Assembly (NCBI RefSeq): GCF_011617705.1
Contig: NZ_CP050154.1
Span: 2,790,001-2,854,000, forward strand
Length of the DNA stretch: 64,000 nucleotides
Direction: 5' to 3'
DNA from: Brevibacterium limosum
GTDB taxonomy: Bacteria > Actinomycetota > Actinomycetes > Actinomycetales > Brevibacteriaceae
The translations under genes and the position numbers were made by a program. The notes under the pieces were generated by a model. That model worked only from the letters and a program-made list of their open reading frames with translations, was not told the DNA's origin and searched no databases. This document shows positions 17,581 to 26,765 of this stretch, in pieces. Positions within the stretch are counted from its first letter, which is position 1. Every line of letters starts with the position of its first letter.

Positions 17581-19101
17581 GTGTCCGAAACCACTTTCCG
17601 CACGATCTCAATCGCCCTCTACTTCATCGGCATGCTGGCCATCGGCTGGTTTGCCTACCGTAGGACGAAGAACAACCTCGACGACTATATGCTCGCGGGG
17701 CGTGGACTGCGCCCCAGTGTTGCGGCTCTGAGTGCCGGCGCCTCGGATATGTCCGGCTGGCTGCTGATGGGTCTGCCCGGCGCCATCTACGTCTCGGGTC
17801 TCATCGAGGCCTGGATCGCCATCGGCCTGACGATCGGTGCCTGGATCAACTGGAAGCTCGTCGCTCCTCGACTGCGAGCGTTCACGGAGAAGGCCGGCGA
17901 CTCGATCACGATCCCCAGCTTCTTCGAACAGCGCCTGAAGGATCGGACGCGACTGCTGCGCATCGTCTGCGGCGTCATCATCCTCGTGTTCTTCACCTTC
18001 TATGTCTCTTCGGGCATGGTGGCGGCCGGCAAGTTCTTCGAGTCGAGCTTCGGACTCAACTATCTCGGAGGAATGCTCCTCGTCGCCGCCGTCACGATGA
18101 TCTACACACTCTTCGGCGGCTTCCTCGGTGCGACCCTCACCGATGTCGCCCAGGGGCTGCTGATGTTCGCCGCCCTGGTGGCTGTGCCGATCGTCGCCGT
18201 CCTCAACGCCGGTGGGCCCGCGACCGTGATCGACAACGTCTCCGAGATCGATCCCGGGCTGCTCAGTCTCTTCGGCTCGGAAGGCTTCTGGACCTTCGCG
18301 ACGATCGCATCCATCGTCTCCGCCTTGGCGTGGGGGCTCGGCTACTTCGGACAGCCCCACATCATCGTCCGCTTCATGGCTCTGCGCACTCCCGCGGATG
18401 CCAGCATCGCCCGTCGCATCGGCGTCGGCTGGATGGCGATCTCCGCCCTCGGCGCCGTCGCCACCGCCATCGTCGGCATCTCCTACTTCTCCCAGCACGC
18501 GGACAAGGAACCCGCCGACGCCGAGACCGTCTTCCTCGACCTCGCGCAGATCCTCTTCCACCCGTTCATCGCCGGCCTCGTGCTGGCCGCGGTGCTGGCG
18601 GCGATCATGTCGACGATCTCCTCGCAGCTGGTCGTCACTTCCTCGGCACTCATCGAGGACCTGTTCAAGATCGTGGCCCTGCGCACCGGGTCGACGCGCA
18701 CACTGCAGGACAAGACCTATGTGCTGCTCGGCCGCCTCGGAGTGCTTGTCGTGGCCGTCATCGCGGTCGTGCTCGCGATCTCGCCGTCGAACAGCATCCT
18801 CGACCTCGTCGCGTTCGCGTGGGCAGGCTTCGGCGCCTCCTTCGGCCCGGTCGTCCTGCTCACGCTGTTCTGGAAGCGTCTGAGCAACTGGGGCGCCCTG
18901 TTCGGTCTGCTCTCCGGCGCGGTCGTGGCCTTCGTCTGGGGCCAGGTGAGCACCCCGCTGACGGATGCGATCTACGAGATCATCCCCGGCTTCATCGTCA
19001 ACCTCATCGTGGCCGTCGTCGTCAGCCGTTTCACGTACAAGCACGATGAGGCCTCCGACGTCGAGTTCGACGAGTCGGTGGAGCTCTCCCGTGTGAAGTA
19101 G
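17581..19101 (+). CDS. putP: Sodium/solute symporter, PutP-like (proline)
   Basis: 506 aa with 12-13 hydrophobic helices, member of the sodium:solute symporter family. GTG start at 17581, with AAGGAG at 17565-17570. DDYMLAGRGLRPSVAALSAGASDMSGWLLMGLPGAIYVSGL is typical of PutP (Na-binding and substrate-binding helix 2 region), and LAWGLGYFGQPHIIVRFMA is the family signature. It should import proline with Na+. It stands alone, with no proline dehydrogenase nearby, so the substrate is by similarity. A 13-bp stem terminator follows 20 bases after the stop. Confidence 0.88.
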   Translation: MSETTFRTISIALYFIGMLAIGWFAYRRTKNNLDDYMLAGRGLRPSVAALSAGASDMSGWLLMGLPGAIYVSGLIEAWIAIGLTIGAWINWKLVAPRLRAFTEKAGDSITIPSFFEQRLKDRTRLLRIVCGVIILVFFTFYVSSGMVAAGKFFESSFGLNYLGGMLLVAAVTMIYTLFGGFLGATLTDVAQGLLMFAALVAVPIVAVLNAGGPATVIDNVSEIDPGLLSLFGSEGFWTFATIASIVSALAWGLGYFGQPHIIVRFMALRTPADASIARRIGVGWMAISALGAVATAIVGISYFSQHADKEPADAETVFLDLAQILFHPFIAGLVLAAVLAAIMSTISSQLVVTSSALIEDLFKIVALRTGSTRTLQDKTYVLLGRLGVLVVAVIAVVLAISPSNSILDLVAFAWAGFGASFGPVVLLTLFWKRLSNWGALFGLLSGAVVAFVWGQVSTPLTDAIYEIIPGFIVNLIVAVVVSRFTYKHDEASDVEFDESVELSRVK

Positions 19102-19120
19102 ACGCCGACGCGAATCGAGT

Positions 19121-19152
19121 GAAGGCCGGGGCATGACGGTGCCCCGGCCTTC
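19121..19152 (+). terminator. Terminator after putP
   Basis: Perfect 13-bp inverted repeat (19121-19133 with 19140-19152), loop tgacgg, followed by TTCGCG. Confidence 0.85.
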
Positions 19153-19317
19153 TTCGCGTTCCGTCCCGAACATCATCACCTATCGTCCACAACGTCATCA
19201 GATTTCGTCCCCGCAAGAGCCGCCTTTGGGACAGATCATCAGGGTCGACCCTGATGAATGGAACGAAAGGTGATCAGCTGCGCCGAGGCGGTGGGCCGGG
19301 CCGCGGTGAATACACTT

Positions 19318-19345
19318 CAGGCGGGCACCCGTGGGTGCCCGCCTG
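19318..19345 (-). terminator. Terminator after rplQ (end of alpha operon)
   Basis: 13-bp GC-rich inverted repeat (19318-19330 with 19333-19345), 44 bases past the rplQ stop on the minus strand. The space from here to the putP terminator (about 165 bases) holds nothing else I recognise. Confidence 0.85.
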
Positions 19346-19388
19346 AGTGTGCGACTGCGGCTGCGGAGCTCCGAGTCGGTCGAGGAGC

Positions 19389-19925
19389 TTACTTCTCCTC
19401 GGCAGCCTCGGTGGACTCTTCGGCTGTCTCGGCGTCGGCTTCGACAGCGGCGTCCTCGGCCGGAGCCTCGTCGACGACCTCGGCCTCAGCCGGTGCCTCG
19501 GCTGCCGGAGCGGCAGCAGCGGCGGTGGCCTGCTCGGCTTCCTTCACGGTTGCCTGCTTCGGCGAGTAGGGCTCGAGGACCAGTTCGATGACGGCCATCG
19601 GGGCGTTGTCGCCGGGGCGCGGACCGATCTTGGTGATGCGGGTGTATCCGCCGGGACGCTCGGCCATCGTTTCGGCGATCGAGGTGAAGAGCTCGTGCAC
19701 GATCGACTTGTCGGAGATCTGGCCGAGCACGCGACGACGTGCAGCCAGGTCACCCTTCTTGGCGTTGGTGATCATCCGCTCGGCGACCGGGCGCAGGCGC
19801 TTGGCCTTGGTCACGGTCGTCTTGATCTGCTTGTGCTCGAACAGCTGGGCTGCCAGGTTGTTGAGCATCATGCGCTCGTGTGTGGGCGAACCGCCGAGGC
19901 GCGGGCCCTTGGTTGGGGTTGGCAT
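19389..19925 (-). CDS. rplQ: Ribosomal protein L17
   Basis: 178 aa. The N-terminal about 120 residues are canonical L17 ([36 protein letters not shown]). The rest is an Ala/Glu-rich acidic tail (about 125-178) like those of other actinobacterial L17 proteins. It binds 23S rRNA near the exit tunnel. Last gene of the alpha operon, 23 bases after rpoA. Confidence 0.97.
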   Translation of the reverse strand: MPTPTKGPRLGGSPTHERMMLNNLAAQLFEHKQIKTTVTKAKRLRPVAERMITNAKKGDLAARRRVLGQISDKSIVHELFTSIAETMAERPGGYTRITKIGPRPGDNAPMAVIELVLEPYSPKQATVKEAEQATAAAAAPAAEAPAEAEVVDEAPAEDAAVEADAETAEESTEAAEEK

Positions 19926-19948
19926 TGTCAGTTACTCCTAGGTCTTAA

Positions 19949-20947
19949 TCAGTACTGTTCGTCTTCGACGTAGGACTGGTCCTCATCAACGAGACCGGGC
20001 TCGAATCCGGCAGGACTGTCCTTGAGGCTCAGGCCGAGCTCGTTGAGCTTCGCCTTGACCTCGTCGATCGACTTCGAACCAAAGTTGCGGATATCCATCA
20101 GGTCGGCTTCGCTGCGAGCAACGAGCTCACCGACGGTGTGGATGCCTTCGCGCTTGAGGCAGTTGTAGGAGCGCACGGTCAGGTCGAGATCTTCGATCGC
20201 CAGCGCCAGGTCGGCGGCCAGTGCCGCGTCCACAGGCGAGGGCCCGATCTCGATGCCTTCAGCTTCGACGTTGAGCTCTCGAGCCAGGCCGAAGAGTTCG
20301 ACCAGGGTCTTGCCCGCAGATGCGATGGCATCGCGCGGGGTCATCGAGGGCTTGGTTTCGACGTCGAGGACCAGACGGTCGAAGTCGGTGCGCTGTTCGA
20401 CACGCGTGGCTTCGACCTTGTAGGTGACCTTGAGAACCGGGGAGTAGATCGAATCGACCGGGATCCGGCCGATCTCTGCATCCGCGTTCTTGTTCTGAGC
20501 GCTCGAAACGTATCCGCGTCCGCGTTCGATGGTCAGTTCCATGTCCAGACGACCCTCACCATTCAGCGTGGCGATGTGCAGGTCCGGATTGTGGATCTCG
20601 ACCCCGGCCGGAGCAGAGACATCGGCAGCGGTCACGGTGCCAGGTCCCTGCTTGCGCAGGTAGGCGACGACCGGTTCGTCGAATTCGGACGATACGACCA
20701 GGGACTTCAGGTTGAGGATGAACTCGGTGACATCCTCTTTGACTCCCGGCACGGTGCTGAACTCGTGGAGCACTCCGTCGATCCGGATGGACGTGACGGC
20801 GGCACCAGGGATCGAGGACAGCAGGGTCCGGCGAAGCGAGTTGCCGAGGGTGTAGCCGAATCCGGGCTCGAGTGGTTCGATGGCGAACCGTGAGCGGTTA
20901 TCGGAGACGACTTCTTCCGTGAGCGTTGGGCGCTGTGCAATGAGCAC
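19949..20947 (-). CDS. rpoA: RNA polymerase alpha subunit
   Basis: 332 aa. The N-terminal domain has the assembly motif [22 protein letters not shown]. The C-terminal domain (from about 250) has [42 protein letters not shown], which binds UP elements and regulators. It follows rpsK directly with a 152-base gap; rpsD, which many bacteria have here, is absent. The tail after the C-terminal domain is short and acidic. Confidence 0.98.
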   Translation of the reverse strand: MLIAQRPTLTEEVVSDNRSRFAIEPLEPGFGYTLGNSLRRTLLSSIPGAAVTSIRIDGVLHEFSTVPGVKEDVTEFILNLKSLVVSSEFDEPVVAYLRKQGPGTVTAADVSAPAGVEIHNPDLHIATLNGEGRLDMELTIERGRGYVSSAQNKNADAEIGRIPVDSIYSPVLKVTYKVEATRVEQRTDFDRLVLDVETKPSMTPRDAIASAGKTLVELFGLARELNVEAEGIEIGPSPVDAALAADLALAIEDLDLTVRSYNCLKREGIHTVGELVARSEADLMDIRNFGSKSIDEVKAKLNELGLSLKDSPAGFEPGLVDEDQSYVEDEQY

Positions 20948-21099
20948 GTGGGCTTCCTTTCAGCGAACATCCGCTATATGACGTTCGCACTGCACGTCAT
21001 GGCCGTGGGGCCATGAAGAACGGTTCGGGTTATCTGGGAATCCGTTCTGCGACCGATGTCGGGCTCGTGCCCGTCATCCGTTGCAGTTCCACGGAAGGA

Positions 21100-21504
21100 T
21101 CAGCCGCGGCGGCGCTTGGGGGGACGGCAGCCGTTGAACGGAACGGGGGTGACATCCTGGATGGTTCCCAGTTCCAGGCCGGCGGCCTGCAGCGAACGGA
21201 TAGCCGTCTCGCGGCCCGAGCCCGGTCCCTTGACGAACACGTCGACCTTCTTCAGGCCGTGTTCCTGCGCCCGACGAGCAGCCGATTCGGCAGCCATCTG
21301 AGCGGCGTACGGGGTCGACTTGCGCGAACCCTTGAAGCCGATCTCACCTGAGGAGGCCCAGGAGATGACAGCACCGGTCGGATCGGTGATCGACACGATG
21401 GTGTTGTTGAAGGTTGATTTGATGTGAGCCTGGCCGGCAACGATATTCTTCTTCAGCTTGCGGCGAGGCTTGCGCACTGTAGCGGCGCGTGACTTGGGAG
21501 GCAT
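21100..21504 (-). CDS. rpsK: Ribosomal protein S11
   Basis: 134 aa. [50 protein letters not shown] is diagnostic of S11, part of the 30S platform near the mRNA exit. Basic N terminus ([15 protein letters not shown]). 51 bases after rpsM in the alpha operon. Confidence 0.98.
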   Translation of the reverse strand: MPPKSRAATVRKPRRKLKKNIVAGQAHIKSTFNNTIVSITDPTGAVISWASSGEIGFKGSRKSTPYAAQMAAESAARRAQEHGLKKVDVFVKGPGSGRETAIRSLQAAGLELGTIQDVTPVPFNGCRPPKRRRG

Positions 21505-21555
21505 ATGTCCTACTCCTGATCGAGGTGGTTGGGTCTGGCCAACCGGGTGTGCGAG

Positions 21556-21924
21556 TTACTTCTTCTTACCGGCCACGGTGCGCTTGGGTCCCTTGCGGGT
21601 ACGCGCATTCGTCTTGGTCCGCTGACCGCGAACCGGCAGACCGCGGCGGTGACGCAGGCCTTCATAGCTTCCGATCTCGACCTTGCGGCGGATATCGGCG
21701 GCCACCTCACGACGGAGGTCACCCTCAACCTGGAATGTGCCCTCGATGTAGTCACGCAGCTGGACGAGCTCTGCGTCGCTCAAGTCCTTCACACGGGTCT
21801 CAGGGCTGATTCCCGTTTCGGTCAGGGTCTGGCGCGCACGGGTGCGGCCCACACCATAGATGTAAGTCAAGGCGACTTCCACGCGCTTTTCACGCGGGAT
21901 GTCGACTCCGGCAAGTCGTGCCAT
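21556..21924 (-). CDS. rpsM: Ribosomal protein S13
   Basis: 122 aa. [30 protein letters not shown] and the basic C-terminal tail [24 protein letters not shown] are standard S13, contacting 16S rRNA and P-site tRNA. A 215-base gap separates it from rpmJ, and that gap holds a two-hairpin element also found upstream of rpsJ, so part of the operon may be separately regulated. Confidence 0.98.
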   Translation of the reverse strand: MARLAGVDIPREKRVEVALTYIYGVGRTRARQTLTETGISPETRVKDLSDAELVQLRDYIEGTFQVEGDLRREVAADIRRKVEIGSYEGLRHRRGLPVRGQRTKTNARTRKGPKRTVAGKKK

Positions 21925-21988
21925 GGGTACTGTCTCCTGTTGTTGGTTCGGAGGTGCTGATGCAAACCTGTCCTCAGTCTCCCAAGGT

Positions 21989-22047
21989 CTCCGGCCCCCG
22001 ACCGGAGGTATCGTCCTGTGCTCGTTGCCCGGAAGTTCTCACTTCTC
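21989..22047 (-). promoter_or_regulatory. Two-hairpin leader element upstream of rpsM
   Basis: On the minus strand a 16-base string GAGAAGTGAGAACTTC (22047-22032; stem GAAGT/ACTTC with loop GAGA) is followed 24 bases later by hairpin CTCCGG/CCGGAG (22007-21989) whose loop reads TCGGGGG. The same 16-mer and a similar second hairpin lie upstream of rpsJ at 37900-37956. It lies about 65-120 bases before the rpsM start. Function unknown; ribosomal-protein autoregulation is one possibility. Confidence 0.5.
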
Positions 22048-22139
22048 ATGGATCCGAACGCAGATGGCGAGGTTTGCGCGGGTGTGGTGCTGCTGAAGCT
22101 CCCCTTCAGAGGAGCCTCGATCTGCTCAGAACGAGCTGC

Positions 22140-22253
22140 TCAGCCCTGGCGCTGCTTGTGGCGCGGGTTGGAGCAGATGACGATGACCCGGCCGTGACGG
22201 CGGGTAATCTGGCAGTTCTCGCAGATCTTCTTGACGCTGGGCTTAACCTTCAT
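22140..22253 (-). CDS. rpmJ: Ribosomal protein L36
   Basis: 37 aa: [20 protein letters not shown] and so on, ending [10 protein letters not shown]. It is the zinc-binding form of L36, with Cys11, Cys14 and Cys27 plus His32. ATG at 22253; stop TGA at 22142-22140. It lies 58 bases after infA, the usual infA-rpmJ-rpsM order. Confidence 0.97.
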   Translation of the reverse strand: MKVKPSVKKICENCQITRRHGRVIVICSNPRHKQRQG

Positions 22254-22311
22254 CGTTTTTCCTTCTTTCGGTCCCTGCCCGGCAGGGCAGGACGCGAATG
22301 ATCGAAGATCC

Positions 22312-22533
22312 TTACTTGTAGCGGTAAACGATTCGTCCGCGCGAGAGATCGTATGGAGACAGCTCCACGATGACCCGGTCCTCGGGAAGGATGCGGATAT
22401 AGTGCTGACGCATCTTTCCGGAGATGTGTGCGAGCACCTTGTGCCCGTTGCTCAGCTCAACCCGAAACGATGCGTTCGGAAGAGCCTCGACAACGGTGCC
22501 TTCGATCTCAATGACCCCTTCTTTTTTGGCCAT
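22312..22533 (-). CDS. infA: Translation initiation factor IF-1
   Basis: 73 aa, single OB fold: [54 protein letters not shown]. Binds the 30S A site during initiation. First gene of the alpha operon here; map, its usual upstream neighbour, is 2.8 kb away behind three unrelated genes. Confidence 0.98.
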   Translation of the reverse strand: MAKKEGVIEIEGTVVEALPNASFRVELSNGHKVLAHISGKMRQHYIRILPEDRVIVELSPYDLSRGRIVYRYK

Positions 22534-22901
22534 ATCGTTCGCTAACCTCGTATTCCCGCGAAACCATCGCGTTCGACGTAATCGTGTATCACCGACTCAA
22601 TGCCGGTGACCCCTCGGCCTGCGGTCCTCGTCACCACATGAAAAGAAGTGGATGGCAGAAGCCGCCCACATCTGAAAAAGGGTGAGTTGAATGAGAACAG
22701 ACCAATCATCAACCCTACACTACGGAGAAAGAATCTTCCACACGGTGTTCGCTTCTGGGCGTGAAGTCCCTTACAATCCCATCCTCGCCGAGGCGGTCCA
22801 CCTTTCCCGTGACCCCTGACGTCGATCGGACCCCACCGTCGCCGCCCCGACTGCTAGCGTGAGAACCGCACCCGACGCAGTCCCCGAAGAGGAGTACAGA
22901 G
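22534..22901. other. Divergent intergenic region infA / C-S lyase
   Basis: 368 bases with no gene. It must carry the infA promoter (-) and the lyase promoter (+). A TAGCGT hexamer at 22855-22860 is a possible -10 for the plus strand. On the minus strand the AT-richer part (about 22630-22735) holds TAGGGT/TAGTGT-like hexamers near 22715 but no convincing -35. The palindromic CTCGCCGAGG lies near 22786-22795. No terminator. Confidence 0.5.
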
Positions 22902-24047
22902 ATGTCCGATTTCGATGCCATCACCGAAGAATCCCTGGTGTCGAAGGGCGGCCGCAAATGGTCGTCCTTCCCCGGTTCCATCGGTGCCTTCATCGCCGAG
23001 ATGGACTTCGGGGTCGCTCCCGCAGTGCGCCAGTCGCTGCAGTCCATCGATGACCGCGACCTCTACGGCTACGCTCCGGCCGATCTGGTCGCCGACCTGA
23101 GAACTGCGACCTCGAGCTTCTGCTCCGAGCACTACGGCTGGCGGATCCCCGTCGGCCACATCGAACCGGCCAGCGATGTGTTGGCCGCATTCCTCGGCGT
23201 GCTCACCCACCTCACCCCGGTCGACACTCCGATCGTGCTGCCGACGCCGGCCTATATGCCCTTCTTCGACGTCGCACGCGTGACCGGGCGCGAACTCATC
23301 GAGGTTCCGATGCTGCGGTCGGAGACCGGCTGGTCCCTCGACCTCGACGCCATCGCCTCCGCTCTGACCCCCGGCGCGACGTTCGTCCTGTGCAATCCGC
23401 ACAACCCGATCGGCAAGGTCTACACCGAGGCCGAGATGCTCGCCCTCGCGGAGGTCGTCGAGGAGGCCGGAGCTCGCGTGTTCTCCGACGAGATCCATGC
23501 CCCGGTCATCTATGCCCCCGCGCGGCACATCCCGTATGCCACCCTCACCGAGGCGACCGCGGCCCACGCCGCCACCGCGACGGCCGCGTCGAAGGCCTTC
23601 AACATCCCCGGCCTCAAATGCGCCCAGCTCATCCTCACCTCCCCCGCCGACCGTGACGTCTGGGCGAAGAAGGGACAGTTCGTCTCCGGAGCGGCCTCGA
23701 ACCCGGGAATCCTGGCGACCACCGCTGCCTACACCCGTGCGAACGACTGGCTGAGCGAGGTCAACGGCTATCTCAAGGGCAATCGCGATCACTTCACCGA
23801 TCTCGTCGGCTCGCTGCTGCCGGGCGCCGCCTATATCGAGCCCGAAGGCACATATCTGGCGTGGCTGGATCTGCGGGGCTACGGCTTCGAGTCGGGCCTG
23901 TCCGATCACATCCGTTCCCGCGCCGAGGTGGCCGTGACCGAGGGACGACTGTGCGGTGAGGTCGGAGCCGGTCACATCCGGTTCAACTTCGCACTCCCCC
24001 GCCCTCTGCTCACCGAGGCGGTCGAGAGGATCGCCCGAATCCTCTGA
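22902..24047 (+). CDS. MalY/PatB-type C-S beta-lyase (PLP aminotransferase class I/II)
   Basis: 381 aa from ATG 22902, preceded by GAAGAGGAG. Fold-type I PLP enzyme with the PLP lysine at Lys231 (AASKAFNIPGLK), NPHNPIGKVY (165-174) and SDEIHAPVIY (195-204), all typical of MalY/PatB/AecD proteins. These cleave cystathionine, cysteine or related thioethers to a thiol, pyruvate and ammonia; in cheese-associated actinobacteria such activities matter for volatile sulfur production. Specificity cannot be read from sequence. It converges with a PaaX-like regulator, with 31 bases between stops. Confidence 0.85.
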   Translation: MSDFDAITEESLVSKGGRKWSSFPGSIGAFIAEMDFGVAPAVRQSLQSIDDRDLYGYAPADLVADLRTATSSFCSEHYGWRIPVGHIEPASDVLAAFLGVLTHLTPVDTPIVLPTPAYMPFFDVARVTGRELIEVPMLRSETGWSLDLDAIASALTPGATFVLCNPHNPIGKVYTEAEMLALAEVVEEAGARVFSDEIHAPVIYAPARHIPYATLTEATAAHAATATAASKAFNIPGLKCAQLILTSPADRDVWAKKGQFVSGAASNPGILATTAAYTRANDWLSEVNGYLKGNRDHFTDLVGSLLPGAAYIEPEGTYLAWLDLRGYGFESGLSDHIRSRAEVAVTEGRLCGEVGAGHIRFNFALPRPLLTEAVERIARIL

Positions 24048-24078
24048 AGTCCGTTCCCGTCCGCTGCCATCCTGCGGC

Positions 24079-24963
24079 TCAGTGCTCGGGCAGCCATTCG
24101 ATGAGGTCGAAGGATGAGCTGGCTGCCGCGCGCTCGCGGATCTGCTGATCGAAGCGCAGGTAGAATTCGAGGTTGCATTGCTGCATCAGGGCGCGGAACC
24201 GCAGGGCCGGCTGCCTGCCGGTCACGAGGTCTTCGGGCAGCAGCTGGTGGGTCATGACGGCACGGGCGACGTCGTAGTACAGATCGAAGAAGCCTCCCAG
24301 GCTCAGCCCGGCGCATCCGGTGCCCGGCGCTGATCCGCCCGAACTCAGTGCCCTCATGCGCTCCTCCAGAGGAGGCAGCTGGGCGAGGGCGGCGTCGAGT
24401 TCGAATGCCCGAGCCGTCATCCTGCGTGCCGCCGCGATGGAGTCGGGTGTCAGCACTCCCGCCTCAGACCAGCCGGGCCCGGGGATCTCGGGCAGCCGCG
24501 CCAGGAGCTGAGTGGACCGGTCTGCGAAGCCGATGAGGATTCCCGGTCGGAGCTGCCTGAAGCCGAGGCTCCGGGAGATATACTGCAGTCGGTCGCGCAG
24601 ACCACGCTCGGCCTCCGGAACCGAATACACAATCGTGTGGAAGTGTCCCTCGTAGTCGGGAAAGACATGGTCCCCGGCGATGTCGCCGAAGTCTGAGAGG
24701 ATGTGCTCGCTCAGGCGGTAGACGGAGATTCGCCCGGCCCGCTCACTGCTGATGATGCCGCGTCGGACCATCCGCACGAGCTGGTTGTGCACGCTCGAGG
24801 ACGAATACCCGTGTTCACCCAAGACTCTGACGATGACAGGTCCCGGCAGTCCGCTCGCCTGCAGACACCCGAAAACGGAGATCACATCGAAGGCGATCCG
24901 AGTCATCCGATACCGATCACCCACATCTGTACGACGTTTCGGGACATCGTGGACACTCGCCAT
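24079..24963 (-). CDS. PaaX-family transcriptional regulator
   Basis: 294 aa. An N-terminal winged helix (about 20-80; SSSSVHNQLVRMVRRGIISSERAGRISVYRLSE) is followed by the PaaX central region with YSVPEAERGLRDRLQYISRSLGFRQLRPGILIG (about 110-145) and a PaaX-like C-terminal domain ending in ALRFRALMQQCNLEFYLRFDQQIRE. PaaX represses phenylacetate catabolism by sensing phenylacetyl-CoA. No paa genes are here, so the target is unknown; it is divergent from a small membrane protein gene (78-base gap). Confidence 0.75.
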   Translation of the reverse strand: MASVHDVPKRRTDVGDRYRMTRIAFDVISVFGCLQASGLPGPVIVRVLGEHGYSSSSVHNQLVRMVRRGIISSERAGRISVYRLSEHILSDFGDIAGDHVFPDYEGHFHTIVYSVPEAERGLRDRLQYISRSLGFRQLRPGILIGFADRSTQLLARLPEIPGPGWSEAGVLTPDSIAAARRMTARAFELDAALAQLPPLEERMRALSSGGSAPGTGCAGLSLGGFFDLYYDVARAVMTHQLLPEDLVTGRQPALRFRALMQQCNLEFYLRFDQQIRERAAASSSFDLIEWLPEH

Positions 24964-25041
24964 GGCCTGATCCTACCGTGAAGACACAAGGAACGGTGCC
25001 GACAGGACCGAGATCGCAGCGAAGCGACGAGGAGCCACGAC

Positions 25042-25281
25042 ATGGATGACGAGAAGCACACAATCGGTCAGCGCGCGTATCAGATGTCCCGGACATCGGG
25101 ACTGCTGGCGGGGGCCATCACGGCCTTCATCGCCTTCTGCGCCTTCCAGATCTTCGGATTCACCATCGTCGAGACCGCGACGTGGATGTTCGCACTCGCG
25201 CTGATGGCGGCATCCGGAACTTTCGCCGCAGTCTACTTCGTCGGCAGATCGGCCCTGCGAAAGCAGATGCCGGCGACCTGA
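25042..25281 (+). CDS. Small membrane protein, two transmembrane segments
   Basis: 79 aa, ATG after CGAGGAG. Two hydrophobic helices are visible (about 20-42 and 45-69), with a charged N terminus (MDDEKHTIGQRAYQ) and a basic end (RSALRKQ). No recognised family. It is divergent from the PaaX-like regulator and may be its target; the gene ends 35 bases from the map stop, in a 15-bp direct repeat. Confidence 0.6.
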   Translation: MDDEKHTIGQRAYQMSRTSGLLAGAITAFIAFCAFQIFGFTIVETATWMFALALMAASGTFAAVYFVGRSALRKQMPAT

Positions 25282-25283
25282 GT

Positions 25284-25324
25284 TCTCCCCTCAGGCACTT
25301 CCCCCGGGATCTCCCCTCAGGCAC
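25284..25324. repeat. 15-bp direct repeat spanning the map stop codon
   Basis: TCTCCCCTCAGGCAC occurs at 25284-25298 and 25310-25324 (period 26). The second copy contains the map stop codon (25317-25319), so the first is a duplicate of the gene's end. Confidence 0.8.
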
Positions 25325-26153
25325 CCTTCGGAGGCATCGGAGTGATTCCGAACGGCGCCAGTCCGGCCGCTCCCCCATCGGTGGCCGTGAGTACCCAGAC
25401 TCCCCCATCATGGCGAGCAACGCTGTGTTCCCAGTGGCTCGCCCGTGAACCATCTGTCGTCACGACCGTCCAGTCGTCGGCGAGTGTGCGGGTGTCCGCA
25501 CCGCCGGTGGTGAGCATCGGCTCGATCGCCAGGCACATTCCGGGCTTGACCTTCGGGCCGTTCGACCGTGCACGGTAGTTGAGCACCTCGGGTGCCATAT
25601 GCATGGAGGTGCCGATGCCGTGGCCGGTGAATTCCTCGACGAGGCCCAGATGCGGGAACGACTCGGTGACGAAGTCATCGATGGCATCTCCGATGTCGCT
25701 GACCTTCGTGCCGGTCGCGAATGCGGCGATGCCGGCCCACATGGCCGCCTCGGTGGCAGATGTCAGCTCACGGTCGGCAGCAGTGCCTGCTTCGTCGCCG
25801 CCGACGATCGTCGTCAACGCCGAGTCCCCATGGAAGCCTTCGACGATGGCGCCGCCGTCGATCGAGACGATATCGCCGGCTTCGAGCACACGTGGTCCCG
25901 GGATGCCGTGGACGATCTCCTCGTTCACGGACACGCATACGACCGCGGGGAATCCTTGATAGCCCTTGAAGTTCGAGCGGGCTCCAGCGGAGTCGATGAC
26001 GGCTTCGGCGGCGGCGTCGACCTCGGCGGTGGTGGCCCCGGGAACAGCCGCGGACCGGGCCGCTGAGAGCACTTGAGAGGTCAGCTGCCCGGCCCGGTGC
26101 ATGAGCTCAAGCTCCGCAGGAGTCTTCAGCTCGATACGTGGTCCGAAGATCAT
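25317..26153 (-). CDS. map: Methionine aminopeptidase type I
   Basis: 278 aa. It removes the initiator Met co-translationally. Metal ligands of the pita-bread fold are visible: IVSIDGGAIVEGFHGDSALT (two Asp), EEFTGHGIGTSMHMAPEV (His) and CLAIEPMLTTGG (Glu), plus a Glu near the end (ASHWEHSVA region). Overlaps adk by 4 bases. Last gene of secY-adk-map. Confidence 0.96.
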   Translation of the reverse strand: MIFGPRIELKTPAELELMHRAGQLTSQVLSAARSAAVPGATTAEVDAAAEAVIDSAGARSNFKGYQGFPAVVCVSVNEEIVHGIPGPRVLEAGDIVSIDGGAIVEGFHGDSALTTIVGGDEAGTAADRELTSATEAAMWAGIAAFATGTKVSDIGDAIDDFVTESFPHLGLVEEFTGHGIGTSMHMAPEVLNYRARSNGPKVKPGMCLAIEPMLTTGGADTRTLADDWTVVTTDGSRASHWEHSVARHDGGVWVLTATDGGAAGLAPFGITPMPPKGA

Positions 26154-26716
26154 CGAATGGTCGACAGAATGCGTTCGGTGATGTCGTCGACGTCGCCGAG
26201 ACCATCGACCTGGCGCAGCAGCCCGCGGCTGCGATAGATGTCGGTCAGCGGCTGCGTCTGCTCTTCATAGACGTCGAGGCGGTGGCGGATGACGTCTTCG
26301 CTGTCATCGCTGCGGCCCTCGGTCTGCGCACGGGCGAGCAGACGGGCTACGACCTCGTCGGTGTCGGCCGTGAGTTCGACGACATGTTCGACGGCCTTGT
26401 CCTCGGCCGCGAGGATCCGGTCGAGCTCATCGACCTGGGCGCTGGTGCGGGGGTATCCGTCGAGGAGGAAGCCTTCGGCAGCATCATCCTGTGCCAGACG
26501 GTCGGCGACCATCGAGTTCGTGACCTCGTCGGGCACGTACTCCCCGGCATCCATATAGCGTTTGGCCAGCTTGCCCAGCTCGGTCTCGCCCTTCACATTG
26601 GCCCGGAAGATGTCTCCGGTCGAGATGGCCGGGACCCCGAGCGCCTCGGACAGGCGTGCGGCCTGGGTGCCCTTGCCGGCGCCGGGAGGGCCGATCAGGA
26701 TGATGCGTGAACTCAT
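26150..26716 (-). CDS. adk: Adenylate kinase
   Basis: 188 aa, the short form without an extended LID, as in other actinobacteria. P-loop GPPGAGKGTQA (8-18); GYPRT and the RLARAQTEGRSDDSEDVIRHRLDVY region complete the nucleotide sites. It converts ATP + AMP to 2 ADP. It lies 49 bases after secY and overlaps map. Confidence 0.97.
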   Translation of the reverse strand: MSSRIILIGPPGAGKGTQAARLSEALGVPAISTGDIFRANVKGETELGKLAKRYMDAGEYVPDEVTNSMVADRLAQDDAAEGFLLDGYPRTSAQVDELDRILAAEDKAVEHVVELTADTDEVVARLLARAQTEGRSDDSEDVIRHRLDVYEEQTQPLTDIYRSRGLLRQVDGLGDVDDITERILSTIR

Positions 26717-26765
26717 AAGGTGTCCTTCCAGTGGGATGTCCGCTGAACGTCAGCGTCCGGTCGAA

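Noticed and set aside
19258..19569. Ala/Ser-rich open frame opposite the rplQ tail
   Set aside because: It is the mirror of the Ala/Glu-rich L17 tail and crosses the rplQ terminator.
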